DNA of 64,000 bases from Rhizophagus irregularis (Eukaryota > Glomeromycota > Glomeromycetes > Glomerales > Glomeraceae): positions 4,898,001-4,962,000 of the forward strand of contig NC_089441.1 of the NCBI RefSeq assembly GCF_026210795.1. The letters run 5' to 3'. Within the stretch, counting starts at the first letter, position 1. The number at the start of each line of letters is the position of its first letter. Positions 10,130-22,318 of this stretch are shown in pieces. A program made the translations under genes and the position numbers. The notes beneath the pieces were generated by a model. It searched no databases. It was not told the origin of the DNA and worked only from the letters and a program-made list of their open reading frames with translations.

Positions 10130-13090
10130 AAAGGGAAATGCTCAGCATTGCCACAAAGTGGAATTTTTTGTGACGCAAGTCAATGTATTCCTAGAATCCT
10201 AGGTTAGAAACAATAACCATGATAATCATGATAGACACAATAACCACAATAACGTATTTCGTCTGATCAGCGATGAACTAAATTCTAACCTTTTGACAAA
10301 GTAATCATTCACATCCCATAATTTCAAAATTTCCAGATTTCGTTATAAATGGGATATTAGTTTGTTGAGAAATAATCAATTTTTTTCTAATAAATTTTTT
10401 AATACTTTTATAATGAAATTAACTTTCATTATTTTAAAAAATAAATAATATCAAATAAAAAAAAAACGGTTATTAAATTTAATAATCAGTTTTTCTTCCC
10501 AACCGGGTTCTTCCCAAACGGGCAAGTTTTTTTAATTTTTAGCGGGTTGGGTGTGAATATAAGAAATTTTTAAGTGGAAGAGCTATTTTGTTCTAATTTA
10601 AATATAATAATTATCGATTCTGTTTTAACATCTGAACGATTGTACATAATTTATAATTTATTTAATAAAAAATTATTTTGTTAGTATTGGATAAAATTCT
10701 GTGCTATAAATTTATAAACATGCGATTATTACGTATATAATTTATAAAAAAAAAATCATTTTATTATTGAATAAAATTTTGTGCTATATATTTATAAAGA
10801 TTCAAAATTTTTAAAGTGCTATAGGTTTATCAGCAGTCCTATAAGCTAATTATACGTAGAAATACTCTGCTTTATATAGTTTAAAATTGGTAACTGTAGT
10901 GCTTTGAATCCTTTAACAAATTATAAAAAATCATAAAGTGTACGATACTAGTTTGTATATTAATAACCGATGGATATAAACATCTTCGCTGAGATATATG
11001 ATGAATGACTGTGTTAAAGTACGAAAATCAATATAAAAATAACTATTATCATGTAAAGAGAAATAAATACATTTTACCAAAATTTGATTCATGAATGATA
11101 ATTTTTAAATTATTGTCATAGCGTTTGATTTAGCTATAAATTTTAAAGTTTGATTATTGTCATTATTTTTTCGAAATACACTTAAGGCTAAAAACTTCTC
11201 AAACCAACTTTGATTTGCACTTTTAATTTATTACTCTTTTTGCAATTAGTTATTTATTTCAGGTCTTTCAACACTTTTTATTAGTTACTGTCTTGATTTT
11301 TACTTGTGATACAAGTCTTTGTATTCCATAAGTTAGTAACAATAACCATGATAGTCGTGATAGACAATAACCACAATAACGTGGCTATGAACTAAACTTA
11401 GGAGTCTTCCTTTTGTTTTGACACCCATAATAATGTTTTGACATCCCATAATTTCAAAATTTCCAGATTTCTTAATAAATGGAACATTAGTTTGTTGAGA
11501 AATAATCGATTTTTTCTTTTTCAATTTTTAGCGGGTTGGGTGTGAAAATGAGAAATTTCTAAATGGAAGATATAAAAAAAATTATGGTTTTTAAAAAATT
11601 TTATATTTGTTTTTCTAATTTAATTACTTAAATATATAAATATAAATAAATTATCGATTTCGTATATAATTTTATTATTATTGAATAAAATTTTGTTCTA
11701 AAAATTCATAAATATGCATGCGATAATTGACAAATCTTTTAAAGATCTTTTTAAGACGCTAACATAAAAACCATTACTTGTTCAGATCAGAACTTTATTT
11801 TGAGGCAGCGTCAAAATTTGTCCCGATTAAAATACTCTGCAAACATTGATGGATTTTTTTTTTCTGTTATTGAATTTAACATTAGAACATAGAATTTTTT
11901 AAATTTTGATTATTATAATTGTAATATCCGATATGGTGAAAATTTTTGATATGATATCGGAACTCGAAATTCCATATAATATGTGTAACAATAAAATTAT
12001 AACTTTGCATTTTAAAAATAACCAAAATTAACTAAATCAAAACGAATATACGTTGTATATCTAATATACGCTAAAATTTGGTGTATCTAAATTATTTGGC
12101 GTATTTTTATTATGATCGATTTTTGCTGTTTGTTTCGTATTCCATTATATCGAAACTACTTTAATATATATGATTTGGATTCCAGAAAAGTTCTGATAAA
12201 AAAATCCAGTTCCAATTTATTAAAATTCCATTTATATATCTTCGCTTAGTCACGTGATGTAGGAATTTTGTAATTTTAAGTCGAAAAATAAAAAAAATTA
12301 TTACGTAAAGAGATCATTTGTACCAATTCATCAGCATTTAGCTCATGAATGATAATTTGTTCTCAAATCGATAGTATAGAGTGGGATTTTTCGTGACGCA
12401 AGTCAATGTATTCCTAAATTGGAAAAAATAACCAAGATAATCATAGTCACAACTCACAATAACCACAATAACGTGTTTGTCTGAACTAATTTCTAAACTT
12501 TTGACTCATTTGTTTTAACATCCCATAATTTCAAATTTTTCAGTTTTCGTTATAAATTGGACACTAGTTTGTTGAGAAATAATCACTTTTTTTAATTGCA
12601 ACTTCAAAAATTCTAAATTTTTAAATTTCTATTGCATTAAAAAAAAAACGGTTATTAAATTTTTTTTAATAATCAGTTTTTCTTTCCCAACCGGGTTCTT
12701 CCCAAACGGGCAAGTTTTTTTAATTTTTAGCGGGTTGGGTGTGAATATAAGAAATTTTCAAATGGAAGTTCTAATTTAGTATATGAATACAATAATTATC
12801 AATTTCTGTTTAACATCTGAACGATTGTACATAATTTATAATTTATTTATTTTATTATTTTATTATCGATAAAATTCTATGCTATAAATTTATAAAGATT
12901 CGATAATTGACAAAATTTTTAAAGTGCCAATTCGCACCAGATTATTACATATGGTAACATTATAATAAGAATCTTTTATAACGCTAAACGTAAAAATCAT
13001 TATTTATTTATGGCATTGTTCAAATTTGTCCGCTCTACAAATATCAATACTGTAGCAAAAAAATTGGAATCCACATTTTTAAAAATCTTG
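10130..13090 (+). repeat. Decayed direct repeat array, three copies, period about 1.1 kb
   Basis: Landmarks recur in the same order and orientation. The word aataaccacaataacg occurs near 10240, 11370 and 12460. The word agcgggttgggtgtgaa occurs at about 10540, 11530 and 12730. A cccaaccgggttcttcccaa block is found in copies 1 and 3 but deleted in copy 2. The words gacaaa-tttttaaag and catgaatgataattt follow. Copies are separated by indels and substitutions. Open frames inside (for example 9932-10207) are short, composed of homopolymer codons and not shared between copies, so this looks like non-coding repeat DNA. Confidence 0.7.
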
Positions 13091-13094
13091 CACT

Positions 13095-13905
13095 TTATAG
13101 TACTACGGCCCTACCACAAGGGACTTCCTAAGAAGCGCACTATGCTCCTCCCATGAAAATTACGCATAGCACCATGCCGTACCACAACCAACCAGCCCTA
13201 CTGTGAGACTACAGCAAAAGCTGGTACTCACAGGCTTACAAAGTAAGCATGCTATGCTCCCACCCAACGCATAGCATCATGCTGCTCCAATAAAAATACC
13301 CAAAGCTAAAAATAATGAAGAAATAAAAAAATCATAAAATAAAAAAATGAAAAAAACTGAAAAATAACAAAAAAAGTGCACTTACCTTCGGTCCTATCGC
13401 AGGACTGCAGCAAAAAACTGGTACCCACGAGCTTACTAAAAGTAAGCGTCTATGCTCCAACCCTCGCATAGTACTATACCGCTCCAAGTTCCCAACCAGC
13501 CCTACTGTGAGACTGCAGCAAAAGCTGGTACTCACAGGCTTACAAAGTAAGCACACTATGCTCCCACCCAACGCATAGCATCATGCTGCTCCAATAGAAA
13601 TACCCAGCTAAAAATAATGAAGAAATAAAAAAAATCATAAAAAAAAATAAAAAAAACTGAAAAATAACAAAAAAGTACACTTACCTTCGGTCCTATCACA
13701 GGACTGCAGCAAAACTGGTACCCACGAGCTTACTAAAAGTAAGCGTCTATGCTCCAACCCTCGCATAGTACTATACCGCTCCGAGTTCCCAACCAGCCCT
13801 ACCGTGAGACTGCAGCAAAAGCTGGTACTCACAGGCTTACAAAGTAAGCACACTATGCTCCCACCCAACGCATAGCATCATGCTGCTCCAATAGAAATAC
13901 CCAAA
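13095..13905. repeat. GC-richer tandem array of about 300-bp units made of hairpin-bearing half-units
   Basis: Unit period is 299 bp (cttaccttcggtcctatc at 13381 and 13680), with a partial unit to the left. Each unit contains two related half-units of about 110 bp. Each half carries two small inverted repeats, CTTAC-(3-5 nt)-GTAAG and CTATGC-(about 11 nt)-GCATAG. At least five half-units are visible plus a diverged one at about 13100-13190. Base composition is clearly less AT-rich than the flanks. Frames on the - strand at 13332-13571 and 13635-13868 are repeat copies of each other and are not taken as genes. Confidence 0.75.
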
Positions 13906-13953
13906 AGACTACTTTTCAGACATTTAAAGTATGATGACAAAAATAAAGTTAAT

Positions 13954-14619
13954 ATGAACCACACAGCTTTCATCAAAATTATTAAAATAACGGAAAACTG
14001 GAAGATGATAGCGTATTTTACTGAGCAACAAATGATGGAGACGGTGGTGGATACTTCACTGAAAGAAGGTAGTGCGGATCTGATATGGAAGGTGCGGAAT
14101 TTCAAAACGATAGAAACGGTAGGGCTTCGAAGAAGATAGAAAGGAAGATGATGAAAACGCCTGATACGCAAACACAAGTTGACCAATCGGCAAACATTTC
14201 TACGCCACTGACACCTCCTGATAAAAGTTAGCAAATATGGCGGTCAAGAAATATAAAAAAATTACACCTTTAACTGAAGAGGTGATAGTAGGTATGATTA
14301 TCAATTGGAGATTAGGAGCAGATTCGGACTCGGATTCAGATTCAGTTGACGAAGAACCAGGAGTAATTAAGGCTGAAGCCTCGACCAAAACACCTTTAAA
14401 ACAAAATAATATTGCGCCGAAAGAAGTCGTGTAGGTCATAAAGATTATCGTGTGGCCAAAAAGATAGAGTACGTGCGATACCAAGCGCCTAGCGAGGTAT
14501 CTGAAGGTATGACAGAGGTAAAAGCAAAGCTGACGGAACTGAAAGAGATCTTTACAACAACTTCCAATGATATGGAATGGCAACATATTAGGACAGAGGC
14601 TTTAGTTTGTAGACGTTGA
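13954..14619 (+). pseudogene. Frame-broken coding remnant beside the hairpin array (family not recognised)
   Basis: Three consecutive stretches look coding but lie in three different frames. From about 14080 a frame starting MEGAEFQNDRNG ends PLTPPDKS at a TAG. From 14237 a frame starting MAVKKYKKITPL contains an acidic SDSDSDS run and ends at 14434. A third frame runs DYRVAKKIEY to EALVCRR and stops at 14617-14619. Composition is less AT-rich than local intergenic DNA. The position directly after the repeat array suggests a degenerate transposable-element ORF, but no diagnostic transposase, integrase or reverse transcriptase motif is visible, so this is only a hypothesis. Confidence 0.4.
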
Positions 14620-16429
14620 GCAAAGAACAAGATCTAGCTGGTTGTGAGCTGATTTTAATTTTTTTTTTTGGGATTTCTTCAATTTTTGTTATAGTTATTG
14701 TGAGAGAACTAGGGTTATTTATTTGCTTGTTCGTGCAACTGCATATCTTAGTGTGTACTCTTGGTAATGTACTATTTGGTTGGCGTCTCTAAGTATTTCT
14801 AAATATTATATATGTACTCGTACTAATTTTAATAAAGAAATGCGTTGCAAAAAAAAGTTCAACAAAATACCTAGAAGCCTACTTAAATATTTCCATAGAC
14901 AGACGGTGAAAAGGAAAGTTATAAAAATCGACTATGGGCTAGAGGAAGGGGGAGAGACGACGTCCGGAACCTACAAAAGAGAAAACCAAAACGTTAGTAA
15001 ACGTTTCGCTAAATAAAAAAAAAACAAAAAAAAAGAAAAACAGAATTTCGTAAGTTTACTTTATATATATATTTATATCGAAATTCTGTCCAAGAGCGTC
15101 CAGAGCCGTGGTCCTAGACAACAAGAGTGAGAGCAAAAAGCAGAAATAATAAGAAGAAAGAAGGACAAGTGAATAAGTGAAAGAGGATAGAGGGTTTTTA
15201 TAGGTTTTATACTTTATAAATTTATAGAGTATAAAAATTTTTCCATAAAAGATGACTCATAATTATATTGATGAGTCTACAACTGTTACGCGTCGCGTAT
15301 AATTATAATAGGAAATTGTTAACTGATCAAAATCACAATTTGAGGTTCCGATTTCCGATTTAGAAAGCTTGTTATATAATAGTAAATATGTGAATATAAT
15401 ATAATAAATATAATAATAATAAATATATTCTAAAGGAATCATTTAATAATTATTCGAAGTGATGCTTGGGCCACCCTTGGGAAATACTATAAATACTATA
15501 AAAAATGGTAAAAATAGTGATTCTATACTACGGCTGAAGTAACTAACTAAAATATTATATTACTAAAATTTATAAGTATGTAATTTAATCCAGGTTATTA
15601 TTAGGATATCATTGGAAAAAATACTCTAATAGAATTTCAAACAGACGAGTTATTCTGTATTTAGTTACGGTATAGTTTTGTCATTTTAGTGCGCTGCTAT
15701 GTATTTTTTTATCAAGTACGATTTTATGGTACGATAATTATTTGCAGACCATAATGTCTTATTTTTTAAAAAATTGATTATTTCAGTCAATTATATTGAC
15801 AGGATTTATATTGACAGGATTTAATTTTGTCAAATCATCTGGCCAAACAATTTTACAGTTTATTCATATTATTCATCACGCTGCATCACATTCTACACTT
15901 TTTTATTCATTTTTCTAGGATGGCGTTTGCGTGTTCGATACATGTAACGACATGTGAATTAGTGTCTGCAGCTTCATGACATTCTTGACAACTGATAATC
16001 TGGAGTATAAACGTGGATAGTTGCGAAGTATGTCTGCCATAAAATTGGATTTTTTGATTTTACGACCTAGTTCGAAGAAACTGGTTTAAAATTTTCTTTA
16101 TAGTTAATAATTAATTATTTCACATAATAATATTTTTTTAATGGCCTTTATATATAGTTAATAATGAATTATTTCATATAAAAAGATTTTGTTAAATAGC
16201 ATTTGATAATAAACAACTTTTTACTAAAACTGTAATAGTTGTTACAAATTCTTAACTTTTAAACTACCAAATGAACTTAGTTATCTCCGGACTCCATATT
16301 AATTAAAATACGCAACATGCTTACATGCGTCACGTAACTTGTTATTATATAAAAAGAAAAAAAATAATATAAAAACAATCGCTGAATTTCTTGAGCTACT
16401 CGGTCTTTCCGTGTAATTGCCATATTGAT
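14620..16429. other. Non-coding region with a perfect 11-bp hairpin
   Basis: Follows the coding remnant. A short lysine-rich frame at 14780-15016 runs into an A-rich tract and may be the tail of the same decayed element. The hairpin at 15040-15089 is listed separately. From 15090 to 16429 nothing beyond AT-rich sequence is seen. Confidence 0.5.
15040..15089. repeat. Perfect inverted repeat ACAGAATTTCG / CGAAATTCTGT
   Basis: Eleven bases at 15040-15050 pair exactly with 15079-15089 across a 28-nt TA-rich loop, directly after an A-rich tract. It could be an element terminus, a transcript 3' hairpin, or chance in AT-rich DNA; the G/C positions in the stem make chance less likely. Confidence 0.5.
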
Positions 16430-17786
16430 TATTACAAACACAAAAGACGTTTATGGGTAGAAATACACATACAAAAGAATTTTTTTTGTTCGGAAAGCGC
16501 CCGGGATAATGCACTTTTATTTTTTTAGAGAACGTTCTGAATACGGCAATATTTTTCTAATTTAATTTTGAAATTTAGAAATTTAGACACATTTTACTCT
16601 TGTTTTAAATTTTAATTTTGAAAGTTAGCTTTCATGTGGACTCTAATGAAAAGATTTCTATTGTTTGTAAGAAAATTTCAATTTTCATATAGACGTGAAA
16701 AAAAGGGCTCTTCTCCTGGGTTATTTAGTGCGCTCATCTCAAGCAGACTACACAGGGTTTTTTTACGGTGGTTAATAATATTGGCATAGCGTCAATTTTG
16801 TTACCTTTTTTATACTATTTCTTTCGGCACTTTTACCTTAATCCCTGCCGAACTACAATTTTATGGTTTAATTATAATTTTATTGTTTTTTATTTACTTG
16901 GGTTTATTTTATTTTATTTACCGGGTGTTTGGTACAAGATTAATATCGTTACTCGTATTTCTTATACTAGATGTTGTTCGAAATATTTTGAAGACATGAT
17001 ACATTATTTTTAAATAGCTTAAATTGAATTTTACTCTGAATTCTCTAAAATTTAGTTGTTTGTTTAATATATAAAATCAAGGATTTTTTAAAAAATAGCC
17101 AGTTATCAACAAGCATCGTATATCCGTCCTTGCATATACTGTAATAATATATAAACATCATCATCTAAAACCTCATATTCTTGTCAAAATTAACGAAATA
17201 TTACAAATTTTATTGCAAATTTAAAATTTTGAACAATATATCTAAAATTAAATGAGTTTCTTTTAATAAGATTAAATATTGAATACAGTATTAAGCTGAC
17301 CTACTTCTATTGATAGTTTTTAATAACCAAGTCTTATTAACTTTTTTTATAAAATTTTATGAAATTTTAAAGGGAAATTACATAAGTAATCTATTTACAT
17401 AATTACAATCAAAACTATATTTATTATCTTGAAACATTTTTAAAATGTTGGGAAAAATTGAAATATCGCAATAATTCTTAGAAGTTCAAATATTTCAGAA
17501 ATATTATAATTGAAAATATCATTGTATAAAGCTGGTTCTTTGAGCTAAGTTCAATTTATGAATATTCAGTATATTTAGTAAATATAGGTTTAGAATATAA
17601 AAATGTAATAAGTAAACAACAAATTTATTTATAAGTGAAAGTAATATTATATTTTCATGTGGTTTTCAAAAAAAAGAGCATAAAATATAGAATAACACTA
17701 AAAAATACATATTTTATTTAGAAAAATGGTTTCTTAGAATATTAATTTACAACATCATTAATTTTATGTAAATCTATAATTGTTTT
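16430..17786. repeat. Duplicated 3' flank of BTB-TLDc paralogue 3 (mate at about 4980-6489)
   Basis: Colinear with the region downstream of paralogue 2 over more than 1 kb with many indels. No gene is supported; open frames at 16299-16514 and 16768-17013 are not conserved in the mate. Confidence 0.7.
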
Positions 17787-19281
17787 TTAATTCTTATTAA
17801 CAACTTGAAATACTTCATAATTTTCAATCTCATAATTTCTTGGGATACCAATGTCAGGATAAGAACCTGGGCATGAACTCCATTCACCACTTGAATATAG
17901 CATTATATCACAACCGCCACCATTATCTTTACCAAAAATTGGCCCATATTTATTATAACAGTATATAGCATATCCCTTTTCTATCACTCTTCCAATCTTC
18001 CCTGTATCAGTATTTTTGTAATCTTTAAATGAAAATATAAAACTATCAGCTGTAGATCTAAAAATGGTTTGTCCACTCCAATCTAATGGATTATATCCCC
18101 CAATTATTTGATTTGTATTTTTAAACTTTGCAATAACAATATTGGCTCCTTTATTATCAGTTTTTTCATGAAATTTTGCAATGGTATTACCATCCCTACT
18201 AGAACGATAGAGTAAATTGAAATTATAGGGAATATCATCTCTTAAATAGTTATCATTTTTTCTATCAATCCAACTGGCAAATAATGCAAAATGTTGCAAA
18301 TTGACAATAATTGAATCATACTTGTCACATTTTGATGTTGATCGTCTAGGAGGTTGTTTATCAATATTTGTTTTCCTGTTTGGTACTAAATAAAATGTAA
18401 AGAGATTATTAATTAAATCTTTTGGTAATATTTCTTTAAAAGGAAATACTTTATCATGAAAATCTTCTGAAGATATATAATAAAATCTAATTAAAGGAAT
18501 ATATCTATGAAGAGTTCTTTCCATAATTGTAACTTCCTCTTTGTTCCATTTAGTGACATCTTCTGAAATAGTAGGATTTTGTGCAAAAGCCCATTTTAAT
18601 AAGTTATCCCATATTTCAATTTCTTCTAAACATAAATCATTCTGTTTTATAAGCAATTCAATTATAGGTGCTTTTAAGTCGATAAACTTGTCAGTATTAA
18701 ATAATATTTCAGGTTCTTTACAAATTTTATTAAGACAATAATCCAATAAACTTGTAAAAGTTTCATTTTGATAAATTGTTTCAAGAATTCCTATAGGATT
18801 TTGTTGTAAAAACTCGTATTGATGTTTAATTAAATATTCTTCGATACGAGGGGTTAGAGATTGAATACTAAGTTCATCAACTGCCATTAACAACTTCAAT
18901 AATTCTGGTACCTCTAATTTCGTTATATCAATTTTTCCACAATAAATAAATCTAAGAATTTTTTTGAAAAGATATTAATTAAAAGTATTTAACAGTATAT
19001 ATAGGCCCATTATAGATAAAATATATTTATTACCTTAAAATAATTTTAAAAATATTTGGAGAAATGTTTGGTTTTTCTAAAATAAATTTTCCATCCTTTT
19101 TCTTTGCCCATTTATCAGAAAGTGCTGTACGAAAATATTGAGACCTGATACGTAAAATATTTGAATACGCATGTAGTTCTTTAACATTTTCATTTTCACC
19201 GGCATAAATAATAACGTCATATCCTTCGTCAGTTTCAAATAATTTTTCATAATCATCATTAACATTATCTTGCCAGGACAT
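17787..19281 (-). CDS. BTB-BACK-TLDc protein, paralogue 3
   Basis: Exons 19281-19034 and 18951-17787 with an 82-bp phase-2 intron (GTAATA...TTCTTAG) give 470 residues. The start is placed at the Met of MSWQDNVNDDYE because this aligns with MSIEYWQEN and MSLNCWQEV of the other paralogues; an in-frame Met 12 codons upstream (19317) is less likely. The BTB, BACK-like and TLDc domains are complete. The TLDc loop after GPIFG is two to three residues shorter than in paralogues 1 and 2, and the DWSG-following residues differ again. The gene is the partner of paralogue 2 in a segmental duplication. Confidence 0.9.
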
Positions 19282-19363
19282 TGTTAAGTTGGAAAGGATT
19301 ACTTTAATGATCTGCAATTATTGAATTATTGCAATTTGTGCAATATATATTCATATATACAAT

Positions 19364-19405
19364 AAGACCAAATTTAGAATTAATGGTGCAACGTTGACGC
19401 AGTAG
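19364..19405 (-). promoter_or_regulatory. Degenerate upstream block of BTB-TLDc paralogue 3
   Basis: accaaatttagaattaatgg followed by tgcaacgttgacgcagtag aligns with the conserved block upstream of paralogues 1 and 2 at a similar distance (about 100 bp), but several bases of the TGCG...CGCA core have changed. It supports common ancestry of the promoter regions. Confidence 0.3.
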
Positions 19406-22318
19406 TTCTGTAGTTGCTTCCTAAATTCGGATATCAAGAGAAGAGTTTTAGTGTAACATATGATATATACATAACGATAACGTATTCGTCTTTTTAATAA
19501 ATAGATTAATTTTATTGTTGTTTTTTCCAGCCATATTCGACTAAATAAAAGAAAAATGTACAAAAAAAATAAAATAAAATAAATGTAATTTATCGTGAAC
19601 TTGGGATTATATTTCTTCAGTTGTATAATACAATATTTTCTCGACAATTTGAAAAGAAAAGAAACACAAAAAAAAAAGACTAAATACCAATTCAAATACT
19701 CCTCAAGTAAGCGGTTAATTTATAAATATATTTTTAGAAATCTAATTAATTCTTTTAATAATAGTGATTTCTGAAAAGATTATTCCTTAAAGACATTATA
19801 GATGAAAGCTTCATACTCTCAATTGCTATTTCTTATAGTTTAGAACAAAAAGATTCTTTTACTAGTAAACAATTGGTAAAAAAAATAATTTTATTTATAA
19901 TTAAAGTAAACATTATGTATTTTATGATTCCATTCATTACTAGGATCATGACACTGGAAAGATTCGATAGTTAACCTGTCTTGATATTTAAACGACTTTG
20001 AATTTACTGTACGTATTTTTTATTTAATTTAATTATATCTCTGATGTTTTCGGGTTAATTAATGGCAAAAATCGCACAATTGTGAGAAAACTACATAATA
20101 CTAGGGAAGGGAACAACTTATTATATATAATAAAAATCATATGATATATGTAAAAAAACTCAAGGAAAATAATATGCTAAAAAATAATTATATCATCCAA
20201 TGTATTTTAAGCTATATTTAAAATAAAATAATTCAATATTAATAAATTAAATAAGATACAAAATAGTATAAAAACGTACTTCATTACCCTTTTTAAATCA
20301 ACTTTTTTAGATCTAGTTTTACTTTTTTTCCAACTTCCATCCGATAATCTGATTCACCATCAATCTAAGTTGCGGAATATACTTTGGCAAATCCACAAAT
20401 CTACTACCCATTCAAGAAATTCATCGACATGGTATCTTTTAATTCTTATTAAGAATAATGGAAGGATGGACCAGCAATACGAACAATTTAATTTACTAAA
20501 TTCAGTTTCCATTAGGTTATTTTCGTAATATACGATATTCAAAAAAAGAAAAATAAAATTATACGAAAAAAATATTTTTTTTTATTTACATATTTATAAT
20601 TAGTTACTAAAAAAAGGATAATTTAAATCAAAAGCATCAAAACTTCCATCGCATTTCTGAATTAAACCCTAATATACTGAAATAAAGAATATTCATTATA
20701 TTAACATATTCTATAAAAGAAAAGAAAATTACGTAACTAATAAATCAATTAAGGTACAAAGCGAATTCTTATCTCTAAGTTTTTAAGGATATACAGGAAA
20801 TCATTCACAGCAATTTCAAGAAAATTTACATGTGTAATTGTGTAAATTTGAAAATATCAAATACATAATTTATATTTTGGCACTTTTTAGCTACTATTTT
20901 ATATAAATAATACTAAGCTGTATAACATCCTACCCATACAGTCCAACTCCCAAAGAGAGGACTTAAAAAAAAAGAAATCTAAAGAAAAGAGAGGATCTAA
21001 AGAAAAGAGAATGCCTAAAGAAAAAAGAAAAGCTTAAAGAAAAGAGATCCTACTAAAAAAAAAGAACGAATCTTACTACTGAAGTCTCTCTTTTTGTCAC
21101 TTAAACAATCTTCCATAGACAGACACTGTTTACTACTTGCTTGGTCCTTATGTAAGGTTAACTGAATAATAACCCCTTACCTTTTTTACTTAGGACTAGT
21201 TATTATCAAAAAAATACACGTGAGAAAAAAAAAGTGTTGCGTCAAAATATGGGGCTGGACTACTGGTCCACGATGCTTATCCTGGACTAGTCAAATTTGA
21301 TTGGTCGACATAATAATGGATAGCCGTTGTTTAATTTTTCGTGATGTTTTTTTCCTGTTTCTCCTATTTTTTGTAATAAGCACGTACATTTTTTTTAAAA
21401 AGTATTGGTTTAATATTAAATGCTAACTTATTTATTTATTTTTTTTTTAAATAGAATTTTGGAATTTTGGAATAACAGCTTAATATTAGAGATATTTGTG
21501 AAAATGGCAAAATGATAATATTTCGTGCACTTTTGACTTTACGTTAGTGCCAATAAAGTTTTAATATACTATTTCCAGATTTATACATCTTTTCTTGGAT
21601 TTGCTGCTCTTGAGAGAAAGAAAATAAGCCCAAATTCCTAATTAAAATAAATAATTATTAAAACCTGTCGATCGGACAGATAATTTTGATTTTTTGTAGT
21701 AAAGTAGTACTGTACTAATTTACTACCAATTTTTGAATCAACTGGGTTTGGCGCTTAGCACACTTCAGTCATAATGAAGATATTTGCATTGTTCTTGTTA
21801 CCAAATTGTCAATAGTGCGATGCACTCGTGGTACTATAATTAATTATTCATTATAAATTGAAGATTATGTCACAACTCACAACAGTCATCGATTTACATG
21901 ATCGGCAAATCACAGTCAGTTCTGTGAACACGACGTAAATTATGTTATATAGTATATTCGCGGACATAAAAATAAAAACAAAAAATATACACCCGATATA
22001 AATTTATTTTATTTACAATCTGAGTATAATTAATAATTCTTGTAAATATTTGGGTCATGCATTCGTACGCATTCTGAATGGATTCTGTAACAGGTTACGT
22101 ATATCATATGACCAATCATTCTACAGGTGACATACAACAGTTCGTTTAACTATGTATAAATAGTTTGGAATCTTATTTGTCACCGATTATTCGTCACAGA
22201 ATGTCACATGTTGAAATCTAGGGGTATTTGTTTATTCCCGCCATAATAGTAATCCAAATATAGTATAATCTGTGACTTGTGTTCCTTAATCGTAAGTAAA
22301 CAATGAAAATTTTTCAAA
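19406..22318. other. Long AT-rich intergenic region, includes a polypurine minisatellite
   Basis: No gene is supported. Small open frames at 19351-19695 and 20360-20542 (both -) have no recognisable features. The polypurine tract at 20951-21070 is listed separately. An imperfect palindrome, agtaaagtagtac/gtactaatttact, lies near 21697-21725. A word shared with 55829-55845 lies at 22082-22098. Confidence 0.5.
20951..21070 (+). repeat. Polypurine tract with a degenerate tandem repeat of about 20 bp
   Basis: Almost pure A/G over about 120 bp, built from repeats of (t)ctaaagaaaagaga with variants ending ggat, atgc, agct and tcct. The strand asymmetry is strong. Such tracts can form triplex structures, but no function is shown here. 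Confidence 0.6.

Noticed and set aside
9932-10207. 91-codon open frame
   Set aside because: Dominated by Phe/Lys homopolymer codons and lies across the edge of a non-coding repeat; not conserved in the other repeat copies.
13332-13868. Two similar - strand open frames sharing an identical N-terminus
   Set aside because: They are the same repeat unit read twice; the identity reflects the 299-bp tandem array, not a gene pair.
13095-13905. Possible CRISPR-like array
   Set aside because: Units are about 300 bp with no short unique spacers of constant length, and the genome is eukaryotic.
19351-19695. 114-codon - strand frame upstream of paralogue 3
   Set aside because: AT-driven Leu/Tyr/Ile-rich frame; the corresponding region upstream of paralogues 1 and 2 is not open.
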